A stretch of 64,000 nucleotides of DNA, from assembly GCA_963827725.1 (NCBI GenBank), contig CAWHBM010000003.1:62001-126000 (forward strand), read 5' to 3'. Both the position numbers and the translations under genes were made by a program. Origin of the DNA: VAXT01 sp963827725 (lineage in GTDB: Bacteria > Actinomycetota > Thermoleophilia > Gaiellales > Gaiellaceae). Shown here one piece after another: positions 17,250 to 26,646 of this stretch. Numbering within the stretch: the first letter of the stretch is position 1; every line of letters begins with the position of its first letter. The notes under the pieces were generated by a model that was given only the letters and a program-made list of their open reading frames with translations, was not told the origin of the DNA and did no database searches.

Positions 17250-18277
17250 GCCGCGACGCTCGCGGTCTGCTCGTGCACGAGCTCGACGAGGCGCCTCAGG
17301 TCCGCGGGATCAGTCTCGGGAAGGACGCCGTGGCCGAGGTTGAAGATGTGGCCGGGGCGGCCACCGGCGAGCTCGAGGATCTGCAGGGCCGCTCCTTGTG
17401 TCCGCTCGAACGGCCCGAGCAGCAGCGCCGGGTCGAGGTTTCCCTGCACGCCTCGGTCGAAGCCGACCCGCTGCCAGCCCTCGTCGAGCCGCACCCGCCA
17501 GTCGAGCCCGATCACGTCCCCGCCGGCGAGCGCCATCGCCTCCAGCAGATGCGAGGTCCCGGTCCCGAAGTGAATCGTGGGGACTTCCACCGAAGCGAGC
17601 ATTCGCGCCGAGTAGGGCGCGACGAACTCCTCGTAGTCGGCCCGAGAGAGCGCTCCGATCCACGAGTCGAAGAGTTGGACGACGTCGGCGCCCGCAGCGA
17701 CCTTCGCCCGCAGGTAGGCGATCGAGGTCTCCGTCAGCTTCTCCATCAGGCCGTGCCAGACCTCCGGCGAGCCGTACATGCAGCGCTTCGTCTGCACGAA
17801 GTCGCGTGTCGGCTTGCCCTCGATGAGGTAGCCCGCGACGGTGAACGGCCCTCCGCAGAACCCGACGAGCGCCTGCTCGGGCTCGAGCTGCGAGCGCACG
17901 AGCCGCACTGCCTCGAGGATGAACGGCACCGCCTCCTCCGGGTCGGGCACGCGCAGCGCCTCGACGTCCGCGGCGCTGCGCACCGGCTTGTCGATCACGG
18001 GGCCGACGTTCTCGACCAGCTCCACGTCGATCCCCATGCCGAGGATCGGCAGCATGATGTCGGCGAACATGACGGCGGCGTCGACGCCGTGGACGCGCAC
18101 GGGCTCGAGGGTCACCTCGGCGCAGAGCTCCGGCCGCCGGCAGACCTCGAAGAGGTTGTGGCGCTTGCGGATCTCGCGGTAGCCGGGCAGCGAGCGGCCC
18201 GCCTGGCGCATGAACCAGACCGGAGTCCGCTCGACCGGCTCCAGGCGCGCGGCTCTGACGAGGAGTGGCGTTGTCAC
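17246..18277 (-). CDS. hemE: Uroporphyrinogen III decarboxylase
   Basis: A 343-residue enzyme converting uroporphyrinogen III to coproporphyrinogen III. Signature motifs are complete: TPVWFMRQAGRSLPGYRE near the N-terminus, MFADIMLPILGMGIDVEL, GFCGGPFTVAGYLIEG, FDSWIGALS, HFGTGTSHLL, IGLDWRVRLDE and FNLGHGVLPETDP at the end. GTG start directly abuts the TAG of the ABC permease (no spacer), and the stop overlaps hemH as GTGA. The start and length are normal for HemE. Confidence 0.95.
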   Translation of the reverse strand: MTTPLLVRAARLEPVERTPVWFMRQAGRSLPGYREIRKRHNLFEVCRRPELCAEVTLEPVRVHGVDAAVMFADIMLPILGMGIDVELVENVGPVIDKPVRSAADVEALRVPDPEEAVPFILEAVRLVRSQLEPEQALVGFCGGPFTVAGYLIEGKPTRDFVQTKRCMYGSPEVWHGLMEKLTETSIAYLRAKVAAGADVVQLFDSWIGALSRADYEEFVAPYSARMLASVEVPTIHFGTGTSHLLEAMALAGGDVIGLDWRVRLDEGWQRVGFDRGVQGNLDPALLLGPFERTQGAALQILELAGGRPGHIFNLGHGVLPETDPADLRRLVELVHEQTASVAA

Positions 18278-19069
18278 CTAAAGATGGGCCGCGAGCTGGT
18301 CGTCCACCCGCCGGAAGACCGCCGCCGCGGCAGCTAGCGCAACGAGAGAAGCGACGATCACGTACGCGACGTCGCCGGCTGCCGGGAGCTCACCGAAGAA
18401 GAGCGGGTCGCGGATCGCCAAGACGAAAGGCGCGACGGGGTTCGCGTAGTGGAGGAAGTCGACGAGGGTCGGGTGATTTCCAATCACGGGCAGGTCGAAG
18501 GTGTAGAAGACGGGCGTCAGGAAGAACCAGGGCAGCAGCACCGCAGTCAGGAGGTGCTCGACGTCCCGAAAGATCACCGTCACTGCGGAGAGCACGAGCG
18601 CGAGGCTGCCGGCGAAGGCGACGAGCAGGGGCACCAGCGGAAGCCCAGCCCAGAACGTCGACCGCGTCTCGGGAATGACGATCAGGTTCACCGGAACGAT
18701 GATCGCGAGCATCACGAGGAGCGTGACGGCGTTCGTCGCCACGACCGCGAACGGCAGCAGTTGCCTCGGAAACCGCACCTGCTTCACGAGGCTCGCCTGG
18801 CCGAGCAGGCTCGTGCACGAGGTCTGGAGCGCGCCTTGGAAGAAGACCCACGTGACGAGCCCCGAGAGCAGGAACAGCGGGTAGTGGTCGATCTCGACGG
18901 CCTTCAACAGCACCGAGAAGACGACCGTGTAGACCCCCATCAGGACGATCGGTAGCACGAGCGTCCACCCGAGCCCGAGCACCGAGCCGCGGTACTTCAG
19001 GCTCAGCTCGCGCCGGAAGAGGTTGAGGAAGAGATCGCCGTAGCGAAAGAGGTCGGCGTAGAGCGTCAC
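18278..19069 (-). CDS. wzm: Polysaccharide ABC transporter permease (Wzm/TagG-like, ABC-2 type)
   Basis: A 263-residue ABC-2 permease. It starts YADLFRYGDLFLNLFRRELS LKYRG-like, the amphipathic entry typical of Wzm/TagG. About six transmembrane helices follow, such as LGWTLVLPIVLMGVYTVVFS, LFLLSGLVTWVFFQGALQ and LALVLSAVTVIFRDVEHLL, ending at the late hairpin ANPVAPFVLAIRDPLFF. It pairs with the Wzt-like ATPase although hemE and hemH lie between them. The GTG start at 19069 is 34 bases from the divergent GT4 gene, so the operon promoter is in a very small space. Confidence 0.9.
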   Translation of the reverse strand: MTLYADLFRYGDLFLNLFRRELSLKYRGSVLGLGWTLVLPIVLMGVYTVVFSVLLKAVEIDHYPLFLLSGLVTWVFFQGALQTSCTSLLGQASLVKQVRFPRQLLPFAVVATNAVTLLVMLAIIVPVNLIVIPETRSTFWAGLPLVPLLVAFAGSLALVLSAVTVIFRDVEHLLTAVLLPWFFLTPVFYTFDLPVIGNHPTLVDFLHYANPVAPFVLAIRDPLFFGELPAAGDVAYVIVASLVALAAAAAVFRRVDDQLAAHL

Positions 19070-19089
19070 GGGGCAAGAGTGTAGGCGTC

Positions 19090-19095
19090 TATCGT
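19090..19095 (+). promoter_or_regulatory. Putative -10 hexamer for the 19.1-22.9 kb glycosyltransferase operon
   Basis: TATCGT lies eight bases before the GTG start at 19104, a TANNNT element at leaderless or near-leaderless spacing. There is no ribosome site in between. Confidence 0.4.
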
Positions 19096-19103
19096 CACCC
19101 TCC

Positions 19104-20123
19104 GTGCGCATCGTCGTCGACGCAACGCCTCTCTCTCACCCGCGTACCGGCGTGGGCAACTACCTGCGCGGCTCGTTGCGCGGGCTAGCCGAGGCGGCAG
19201 GCGCAGAGCACGAGGTCGTGGCCTTCGCGGCCGTCAGCATCCTCTCGCGCAACCGGCTTCAGGAGGCTCTCGCTGACCTTCCGGTCGAGCGAAGGCTGAT
19301 CACGCTCCCGCCCTCGGCGTACGTCTGGCGCATGCTCTGGAGTCGCGCTGGCGCCCCTGCGGTCGAACGCCTTGCGGGCCGCCTCGACGTCTTCCACTTC
19401 TCGGACTGGATGTACCCGAGCCAGCGCGGTGGGCTCCGCTCGACGATCGTCCACGACCTGATCCCGCTGCGTTTTCCGGAGTGGGTGCACCCACGAACGC
19501 GCCGGCAGAACCTCGCGAAGTACGCGCACGCGGCCCGCACCTGCGACGTGATCGTGACCATCTCCTCGTTCACGGCGGACGACATCGCGGAGCGCCTCGG
19601 CTTCCCCCGCGAGCGGATCGTCGTCGCCTATCCCGGAGTGGACGAACGGTTCACGCCCGACGGCCCGCGGCGCGATGGCGAGTACGTGCTCATGCTCGCA
19701 CCGGGCGACCCTCGGAAAAACCACAGCAACCTCGCGACGGCGATGGAGATCGTCCGCGCTCGGAGGCCGGAGCTCGAGCTCGTCGCGCCCGGCCATGTGT
19801 CGGACGAAGACCTGCCGGGGCTCTATCGCGGCGCCGCCGTGTTCGCCTACCCGTCCTTCTTCGAGGGGTTCGGGATCCCGATCGTCGAGGCGATGGCCAG
19901 CGGGGCTCCGGTCGTCGCCTCCTCGCATCCGTCGCTGGACGAGGCCTGCGGAGAAGCTGCGGTGCGAGTCGATCCCGAGAGCCCGGAGGCGATCGCCGCG
20001 GGCATCGAGCGCGCCCTGACCGAGGGTGAGTCCCTCTCCGCGCGCGGGCTCGAGCATGCGAGGCGCTTCACCTGGCGCGCCTGCGGCGAGGCTCACCTTC
20101 AAGGCTTCGCAACAAGTCTCTGA
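19104..20123 (+). CDS. GT4-family glycosyltransferase
   Basis: A 339-residue retaining GT-B enzyme. The N-terminus reads RIVVDATPLSHPRTGVGNYL, as in mannosyl/rhamnosyl transferases of the WbpY/MtfB type. The hinge DLIPLRFPEWVHP is followed by the donor site PRKNHSNL and the E-x7-E motif FEGFGIPIVEAMASGAPVV. It is the first of three consecutive GT4 genes that follow the Wzm/Wzt exporter divergently. That layout resembles the D-rhamnan (A-band) clusters of Pseudomonas. Donor and acceptor cannot be read from sequence. Confidence 0.88.
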   Translation: MRIVVDATPLSHPRTGVGNYLRGSLRGLAEAAGAEHEVVAFAAVSILSRNRLQEALADLPVERRLITLPPSAYVWRMLWSRAGAPAVERLAGRLDVFHFSDWMYPSQRGGLRSTIVHDLIPLRFPEWVHPRTRRQNLAKYAHAARTCDVIVTISSFTADDIAERLGFPRERIVVAYPGVDERFTPDGPRRDGEYVLMLAPGDPRKNHSNLATAMEIVRARRPELELVAPGHVSDEDLPGLYRGAAVFAYPSFFEGFGIPIVEAMASGAPVVASSHPSLDEACGEAAVRVDPESPEAIAAGIERALTEGESLSARGLEHARRFTWRACGEAHLQGFATSL

Positions 20124-20136
20124 GACACTTCGGGCC

Positions 20137-21132
20137 GTGCTCCGCGTGGGTCTCGACGTGTCTCCGCTCGCCTTGACGAAAGCGGGCACCGCCCGCTACC
20201 TGACCAACCTCCTGGACGGTCTCGAGCGCGAGCCCACGCTCGAGACGCGCCGCTACTCCTACGGCGGCTCGGGCCGGCTGACGAGAGTCGCGCGAGACGT
20301 GGCCTGGTACCCGGTGGCGCTCCCGCGCGCAGCCCGACGCGACGGGGTCGACGTGCTCCACTGCACGACGATGCGCGCGCCGTTCCGCTCCCGCGTTCCT
20401 CTCGTCGTCACGATCCACGACGTGGCGGTGCTCCGGCATCCGGAAACTTTCAACCGGTGGACGCGTAGCTACAGCAACCTCGCTCTCCCCCGCGTCGTCA
20501 AAGCGGCGGACGCGATCGTCGTCGGCTCGCGTTTCGCAGCCGGCGAGGTCGGGGAGCTGCTCGACGTTCCCGCCGAGAAGATTCGCGTGATCCCCTACGG
20601 CGTCGGGCCGCCTTTTCAGCCGGAGGGGCCGCGCGCTGACGGCTCGTACGTGCTGGCAGTCTCGACGCTGGAGCCGCGAAAGAACTTGCCCCGGCTACTC
20701 GAGGGGTTCCGCCGGTCCGGCCTCGACGGCCTCGAGCTCCGCGTAGTCGGCGCCGAGGGCTGGGGCGGCGTGTCCGTCGACGGCGACCGCGTCCGGCACC
20801 TGAACGACGTCGACGACGAGGAGCTCGCGCGGCTCTACCGTGGCGCAGCCTGCGTCGCCTATGTCTCGCTCTACGAGGGGTTCGGGCTGCCAGTGCTCGA
20901 GGCGATGGCCTGCGCCGCGCCGGTCGTCGCCCCGGGCGGGCGGCCGTACGACGAGTTCGCGCGCGGGGTCGCGTTCGAGGTCGATCCGCGCGACCCCGAT
21001 TCGATCGCACAGGGCCTGCAGCGGGCGGTCTCCGGCGGCGCACAGCCCGCAGGTGCGCGGCGGGCTGCCGACTTCAGCTGGGAGCGAGCCGTCCAGGCCC
21101 ATGTCGACCTCTACCGCGAGCTCGCCGCGTGA
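20137..21132 (+). CDS. GT4-family glycosyltransferase
   Basis: A 331-residue GT-B enzyme starting at GTG 20137 (RVGLDVSPLALTKAGTARYL). This start leaves 13 bases after the previous gene; an upstream ATG would overlap it by about 100 bases and looks non-homologous. Family marks are HDVAVLRHPETFNRWTR, VIPYGVGPPF, STLEPRKNLPRLLEGF and YEGFGLPVLEAMACAAPVV (E-x7-E). The stop overlaps the next GT4 gene (GTGA). Probably acts on the same glycan as its neighbours. Confidence 0.88.
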   Translation: MLRVGLDVSPLALTKAGTARYLTNLLDGLEREPTLETRRYSYGGSGRLTRVARDVAWYPVALPRAARRDGVDVLHCTTMRAPFRSRVPLVVTIHDVAVLRHPETFNRWTRSYSNLALPRVVKAADAIVVGSRFAAGEVGELLDVPAEKIRVIPYGVGPPFQPEGPRADGSYVLAVSTLEPRKNLPRLLEGFRRSGLDGLELRVVGAEGWGGVSVDGDRVRHLNDVDDEELARLYRGAACVAYVSLYEGFGLPVLEAMACAAPVVAPGGRPYDEFARGVAFEVDPRDPDSIAQGLQRAVSGGAQPAGARRAADFSWERAVQAHVDLYRELAA

Positions 21133-22175
21133 AACCGCTCGTCGTGATCGACGCCGATGTCCTAGGCCGCCGCCGGACCGGAGACGAGACGTACATGGCG
21201 AATCTCCTCAGAGAGCTCGTGCCGCTCGCCGACCAGGAGCGCCTGGCGGCGGTCACCCGCCACGAGGGGCTCGTCCCGGAGGGAATCGAGGAGCTCGTCC
21301 TGCCAGCTCGGAGCCAGATCGCACGGATGACGTACGGGCTCCCGAAAGCCCTGCGCCGCCTCGGGCCCGCGCTCGCGCACTTCAACTACGTCGTTCCCCC
21401 CGCCTACCGGGGGAAGGCGGTCGTGACCGTGCACGATCTCTCCTTCGAGCGGCACCCCGGGCTGATGAGCCAACGTGACCGCCTGCTCTTCCGGACGCTC
21501 GTCCCGCGCTCGGCACGCCGCGCCGACAGGGTGCTCGCGGTCTCGGAGCAGACGAAGCGCGACCTCGTCGAGCGCTACGGCATCGCCGAGGACAAGATCG
21601 TCGTCACGCCGAACGGCGTCGACCCCATCTTCCGGCCGCACGGAGAGTCTCCCGAGCGCTCGCCGTACGCGCTGTTCGTCGGCGGGATCCAGCCGCGCAA
21701 GGATCCCCTGAGCGCGATCGAGGCTTTCGGCTTGTTGAACGGCAACCTCAGCCTCGTCCTCGTCGGGGCGGAGAAGCGTGGCGGCGACGAAGTACGAAGC
21801 GCGATCCAGCGGCTGGGGCTCGAGCAGCGGGTCGAGCTGACCGGACACCTCGAGCGCGCGGAGCTCGCGGGGCTCTATCGCGGCGCGGCGTGTCTCGTCT
21901 TCCCGTCCCGCTACGAAGGCTTCGGCCTCCCCGTGCTCGAGGCGATGGCCTCCGGGACACCTGTCGTCGCGGCGGCGGCCGGCGCCGTGCCGGAGGTGGC
22001 CGGCGACGCTGCCGTCCTCGTCGAGCCCGGCAATCCGGCCGCTCTCGCCGCCGGAATCGAGCGGGCGCTCTCCGACCGCGACCGGCTCGTGTCGGCCGGC
22101 CTGGAGCGCGCGCGGCAGTTCAGCTGGGCGGCGACGGCACGGTTGACGCTCGCGGCCTACCGGGAGCTCCTGTGA
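21129..22175 (+). CDS. GT4-family glycosyltransferase
   Basis: A 348-residue GT-B glycosyltransferase. Motifs are VVIDADVLGRRRTGDETYM, HDLSFERHPGLMSQRDRLLF, VTPNGVDPIFRP, GGIQPRKDPLSAIEAF and YEGFGLPVLEAMASGTPVV with the paired glutamates of GT4. Translationally coupled on both sides by GTGA overlaps (21129-21132 and 22172-22175). It is the third consecutive GT4. The repeated architecture suggests duplication followed by divergence. Confidence 0.88.
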   Translation: MKPLVVIDADVLGRRRTGDETYMANLLRELVPLADQERLAAVTRHEGLVPEGIEELVLPARSQIARMTYGLPKALRRLGPALAHFNYVVPPAYRGKAVVTVHDLSFERHPGLMSQRDRLLFRTLVPRSARRADRVLAVSEQTKRDLVERYGIAEDKIVVTPNGVDPIFRPHGESPERSPYALFVGGIQPRKDPLSAIEAFGLLNGNLSLVLVGAEKRGGDEVRSAIQRLGLEQRVELTGHLERAELAGLYRGAACLVFPSRYEGFGLPVLEAMASGTPVVAAAAGAVPEVAGDAAVLVEPGNPAALAAGIERALSDRDRLVSAGLERARQFSWAATARLTLAAYRELL

Positions 22176-22924
22176 GCAGCCGGGTCGCGGCCGTCGTCGT
22201 CACGCACGGGCCGCACCCGGAGCTCGACCGCTGCCTCGCGGCGCTCGGTCCCCAGGTGGACGAGCTCGTCGTCATCTCGAACCCCCCGGCGCCCGCCGTG
22301 GAGGCGCGGCTGGTCGTCAACGAGCAGGCGCGCGGGTTCGCGGCGAACGCGAACCGGGGCATCGCCGAGACGACCGCTCCGTTCGTGGTCGTCGCGAACG
22401 CCGATACCGAGCCGAGGCCCGGAGCCGTGGCCGCACTGCGCGACTTCGCCGAGTCACGACCCCGCTGCGGAATCGCCGGGCCGCTCCTGCGCAACTCGGA
22501 CGGCACGCTTCAGGCCTCGCGCCGCAGTTTTCCGACAGTCTCGGGCACGATCGTGCGGCGGACGCCGCTGCGGCTCCTGCTCAAGCCGCAGGATCGGCAG
22601 CGCCGCCACTACCTCACCGATCAGCGCCCAGACGAGCCGATGGAGTCCGACTGGATGCTCGGCGCGTTCCTGCTCCTGCGGCGCGAGATGCTCGACGAGC
22701 TGGGCGGCTTCGACGAGGGCTACCGCCTCTACGGCGAGGACATCGACCTCTGCTACCGGGCCAAGCAAGCCGGCTGGGAGCGCTGGTTCGTTCCGCAGGC
22801 AGCCGTTCGCCATGCCCATGCAGCGGTCACGGACAGGAGCTTCCTGACACGGCAGACCCTCTGGCACTGGCGCTCGATCGCGAGGTTTGTGCGCAAGCAC
22901 CCCGAACGGTTACGCAACATCTAG
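22172..22924 (+). CDS. GT2-family glycosyltransferase (rhamnosyltransferase-like)
   Basis: A 250-residue GT-A enzyme starting at GTG 22172. The nucleotide-binding region is VAAVVVTHGPHPELDRCLAA, the DxD-type metal site is VVANADTEPRPG, and the acceptor half shows MLGAFLLLRREMLDELGGFD and YGEDIDLCYRAKQAGWERWF. This is the WcaA/rhamnosyltransferase branch of GT2. It closes the first four-gene GT block. The stop is followed by a 26-base spacer before the next gene. Confidence 0.88.
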   Translation: MSSRVAAVVVTHGPHPELDRCLAALGPQVDELVVISNPPAPAVEARLVVNEQARGFAANANRGIAETTAPFVVVANADTEPRPGAVAALRDFAESRPRCGIAGPLLRNSDGTLQASRRSFPTVSGTIVRRTPLRLLLKPQDRQRRHYLTDQRPDEPMESDWMLGAFLLLRREMLDELGGFDEGYRLYGEDIDLCYRAKQAGWERWFVPQAAVRHAHAAVTDRSFLTRQTLWHWRSIARFVRKHPERLRNI

Positions 22925-22950
22925 CCGCTAACCTCACACGCGGAAACGCC

Positions 22951-23996
22951 ATGGAAGACGAGCCTCGAATCGCAGTCCAGAAGGCGGGCGCTCCGCCTCC
23001 GCACGCCTTCAAGTACACCGAGTTCCAGGCGGATCCGGGCTCGACGCACAGCAAGATCGTCGTCGCTCGTGCCGCCGGCGACGCGGGTGCTCGAGTTCGG
23101 CTGCGCGACGGGATACATGTCCGACGTGCTGAAGAACCGCCTCGGCTGCACGGTCACCGGAGTCGAGATCTCGCCGCGAGGCGGCCGCGCTCGCCGAGCA
23201 GCACACCGAGCGCGTGATCGTCGGCGACGCGGAGAAGATCGACTATGCCGCCGAGCTCGCCGGCGAGGAGTTCGACGTCGTCCTCTTCGCGGACGTCCTC
23301 GAGCACCTGAAGGAGCCCGGCGACGTGCTGCGCCGCGTCCGCCCGTTCGTCGCCGAGAACGGCGTCGTCATCGCCTCGATCCCGAACATCGCGCACGGCA
23401 GCGTGCGGCTCGCGCTCCTCGGCGGCGAGTTCCGGTACCGCGACTGGGGTCTGCTCGACGACACGCACCTGCGCTTCTTCACACGCGCCTCGATCCAGGA
23501 TCTCTTCGAGGAGACCGGCTACGTGGTCACGCACTGGGTGCGCCAGCGGCTCGACGTCGGCGAGACGGAGATCAACGTCCCGCAGGTGCCCGACGCCGTG
23601 CGCGAGTGGCTCGCCTCCGATCCCGAGACGACGACGTACCAGTTCGTCTGCTCCGGGCGCTCGTCTCGGAGCCCGCGAGCCAGCTCAAGACACTGCGCGA
23701 GGAGCTCGAGGAGCTACGGCAGCACCGCGACGCCTCGACGCAGCTCGCCGCCGCCCGCGAGGAGCTCGGCGAGCTGCGCCCGCTGCGCGAGGAGGTCGCG
23801 AGCCTGCGCGCCGAGATCGAAGCCGTGCGCCGGGCGCACGCAGGTCCAGGGCCAGCGGCTCGATGAACGAGCGCGTCGCGTTCGCCGAGGGGCTCGCGCA
23901 CGTGCACGCGGTCGTCTACGGCTCCCGTTCGTGGCGCCTGACGGCGCCACTGCGCGGCGGCATCCGGGCCTGCTGCGCCGCCTGCGCGGACGATGA
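22951..23996 (+). pseudogene. SAM-dependent methyltransferase with C-terminal coiled coil, broken by at least four frameshifts
   Basis: Reading across frames recovers a class I methyltransferase: AFKYTEFQADPGSTHSKIVV, ATRVLEFGCATGYMSDVL (SAM site), FDVVLFADVLEHLKEPGDVL, ENGVVIASIPNIAHGSVRL and FRYRDWGLLDDTHLRFFTR. After about 23650 comes a heptad-rich stretch (LKTLREELEELRQHRDAS, AAREELGELRPLREEVASL), then YGSRSWRLTAPLRG. Frame changes fall near 23060, 23175, 23655 and about 23840-23870. The end is TGA 23994-23996, overlapping the next ATG. Conservation around each break suggests single-base errors rather than decay, so the living gene is probably intact. Confidence 0.72.
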
Positions 23997-26021
23997 CCCC
24001 GCTTCGCTTCCCGACGGTCGACGAGCCGCTCGTCTCGGTGGTCATGGTCACGTACGGCAACTGGCCGCTCGTCGCGCCGCTCGCTCGAAGCGCTCCTCGA
24101 GCGACACGGATCCCGTCTACGAGCTGATCGTCGTCGACAGCGCCTCGCCGGACGAGACACCGGCAGAGGCTGAGCGACGAGGTCGAGGGCGCGAACCTCG
24201 TTCTGAGCGAGGCGAACATCGGCTTCGGGCCGGGCTCGAACCACGGCGCAGACCAGGCGCGTCGGACGCTATCCTGTGCTTCCTGAACCCGGACGCGCTC
24301 GTCGAGCCGGGCTGGCTCGAGCCGCTCGTCGAGGTGCTCGACGAGGACGAGACGGCCGGCGCGGTCGTCCCGATGCTGCTGAACCCGGACGGGACGATCC
24401 AGGAAGCGGGCTCGGTTGATCGACTCGGTCGGCTGGCCACAGGCCCTCGGCGCGGGCGAGAGCGCCAGACGCGTTCGAGCACCGCTTCAGGCGCGAGATC
24501 GACTACGGCTCTGCCGCCTGCCTGCTGATCGAGCGGAAGACGTTCTCGAGGCCGGCGGCTTCGATCCCGGGCTACGGCGTCGGCTACTTCGAGGACGTCG
24601 ACCTCTGCCTTCAAGCTGAAGGAGCGCGGGCTGCGGACGATCTACGAGCCCCGGTCGCGCGTCGTCCACGAGCTGCACGGCTCGGGCACGCTCGTTGCAG
24701 GCTCGCCGCGCGATGGAGGCGAACCGGACGATCTTCTATCGAGCGCTGGAGCGAGCGGCTCGCGAAGCCGCCCGAACCTCGATCGAGCTGCCGACAAAGC
24801 CGGCGCGGCTCGTTGCGGCGCGCGACGCGGAGGTCGTCGACCGGATCCTCGTCATCGACGACCGAGTTCCCTTCCACGACCGCGGTTCCGGCGACCCGCG
24901 GATGGCGAAGATGCTCTACGAGCTGGTCGAGCTCTGGCCGGAGGCGCGCATCACGCTCGCGGCCGCCGACGAGCCGCGAGGTCGGAGCGCTACGCGGAGC
25001 CGCTGCTCGCGCGCGGGATCGAGGTCGTCGCGCCGCCGATCGACTGGGGCAAGCTGGTTCGAGAGCCGGACGTTCCACTACTCGGCGGCGATCGTGAGCC
25101 GCGGCACGAACGTCTCGCGCTTCGACCAGGTTCTGACGCAGCACTCAGCCTCAGGCGCTGCGCGCGTTCGACACGGAGGCGCTCACCTTCCGCCGACTCG
25201 AGCGCATGGTCGGCTTCCTCGGAGACTCCGGCCGAGAGCTCGCGGGTAAGCGCAGAGGCGATCGCCTCACGCCAGGTCGAGCTCGGCGCGCTCCAGGAGT
25301 CGAGCCGTCGTCTTCGCCGTCTCCGCCGAGGAGGCGGAGTTCATCGGCGAGATCGCACCTGGCAAGCCGACCTTCGTGCTCCCGAACTGGGTCGAGACCG
25401 TTCCGGAGCCGACCGGTTTCGCGGAGCGGCAGCGACCTCCTTTTCTTCGGCGGCTTCCTCGCCGGGGCGGGGTCGCCGAACGAGGACGCGCTGCTCCAGC
25501 TCGTCCACGAAGTGATGCCGATCCTCTGGGAGCGTGAGCCCGAGCTGCGCCTCCACGTCGTCGGCGCCGATCCGACTCCGGCCGTCGAGGCTCTGCACGG
25601 CGAGCGCGTCAACGTCGTGGGTTTCGTCGACGACCCTGCCGAGTGGCTCGCCCGCACGCGGGTCCACGTCAGCCCGATGCGCTTCGGCGCCGGGATCAAG
25701 CTGAAGCTGCTCGACACGATCGCCGCCGGCCTGCCGTTCGTGACGACAGCCGTCGGCGCGGAGGGCTTGCCGCTCGCCGGCCTGCGCCCGCAGCTCGTTG
25801 CCGAGGAGCCCCTGCGGATCGCCGAGCTCACGCACGCGCTGTACACGGACAGCAGCTTTGGCGACGGGCGCAGCGAGGCCTGCTCGACATCGCACGGAAC
25901 GACTTCGACCGAGGAACCTTCCGGCGAACGCTCGCCGAGGCGATGAGCCATCTCGGCGTCCTTCCGCCGGAGGGAGCGTTCGCAGGGGCGCCGTTCGAGC
26001 TCGTCGCCGCTCGTGGCGTGA
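23993..26021 (+). pseudogene. Bifunctional glycosyltransferase (GT2 + GT4 domains), broken by many frameshifts
   Basis: Patching frames gives one long product. The N-terminal GT2 part has VDEPLVSVVMVTYGNWPLV, YELIVVDSASPDET, LSEANIGFGPGSNHGADQAR, ILCFLNPDALVEPGWLEPLV and GYFEDVDLCF. The C-terminal GT4 part has VDRILVIDDRVPFHDRGSGD, FGGFLAGAGSPNEDALLQL, VNVVGFVDDPAEWLARTRV, SPMRFGAGIKLKLLDTIAAG and LPFVTTAVGAEGLPL. About 670 residues are expected. More than ten frame changes occur between 24060 and 25900. The start ATG overlaps the previous stop; the stop TGA 26019-26021 overlaps the next GTG. The break density is far above the rest of the window. Confidence 0.7.
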
Positions 26022-26646
26022 GCCCGGCGTCACCGAGGCGTTCCACCGCCTCTATTACGACTCGGCGGTCTGGAAGGACACCTACTGGCTCGGCGTGCGC
26101 ACGCAGAAGTGCCCGCTCGACCTCTGGATCTACCAGGAGATCCTCTACGAGGTCAAGCCAGACCTGATCCTGGAGACGGGCACGGCCCATGGCGGGAGCG
26201 CGCTCTATTTCGCCTCGGTTTGCGACCTGCTCGGCCGGGGCGAGATCGTCACCGTCGACATCTATCCCATCGAGGGCCGTCCGGAGCATCCGCGGATCAC
26301 CTACGTGACGGGCTCGTCGACCGCGGGCGAGGTCGTCGCTTACGTGAGCGGGGTGGCCGCGGGACACGAGCGCGTGCTCGTCATCCTCGACTCCGACCAT
26401 TCGCGCGACCACGTGCTCGACGAGCTGCGAATCTACAGCCGCTTCGTGACACCGGGCTCGTATCTCGTCGTCGAGGACACGAACGTGAACGGCCACCCGG
26501 CGATGCCCGAGCACGGCCCGGGCCCGATGGAGGCGCTGGAGGAGTTCCTGGCCGAAACGGAAGAGTTCGAGATCGACGCCGCGCGCGAGAAGTTCTTCAT
26601 GACCTTCAACCCGCGAGGGTTCCTGCGAAAGCGATCGCCGGCGTGA
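26018..26646 (+). CDS. CmcI-family protein (cephalosporin hydroxylase/methyltransferase-like), one frameshift near the start
   Basis: About 209 residues matching the CmcI family, which has a SAM-type Rossmann fold: FHRLYYDSAVWKDTYWLG, CPLDLWIYQEILYEVKPDLI, ETGTAHGGSALYFASV, IVTVDIYPIEGRPEHPRI, VLVILDSDHSRDHVLDEL, YLVVEDTNVNGHP and the end KFFMTFNPRGFLRKR. Members act as O-methyltransferases or hydroxylases on sugars and antibiotics. The frame is clean from about 26029. The likely start is GTG 26018, in GTGA overlap with the previous gene, and needs one missing base at about 26021-26028. Confidence 0.78.
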
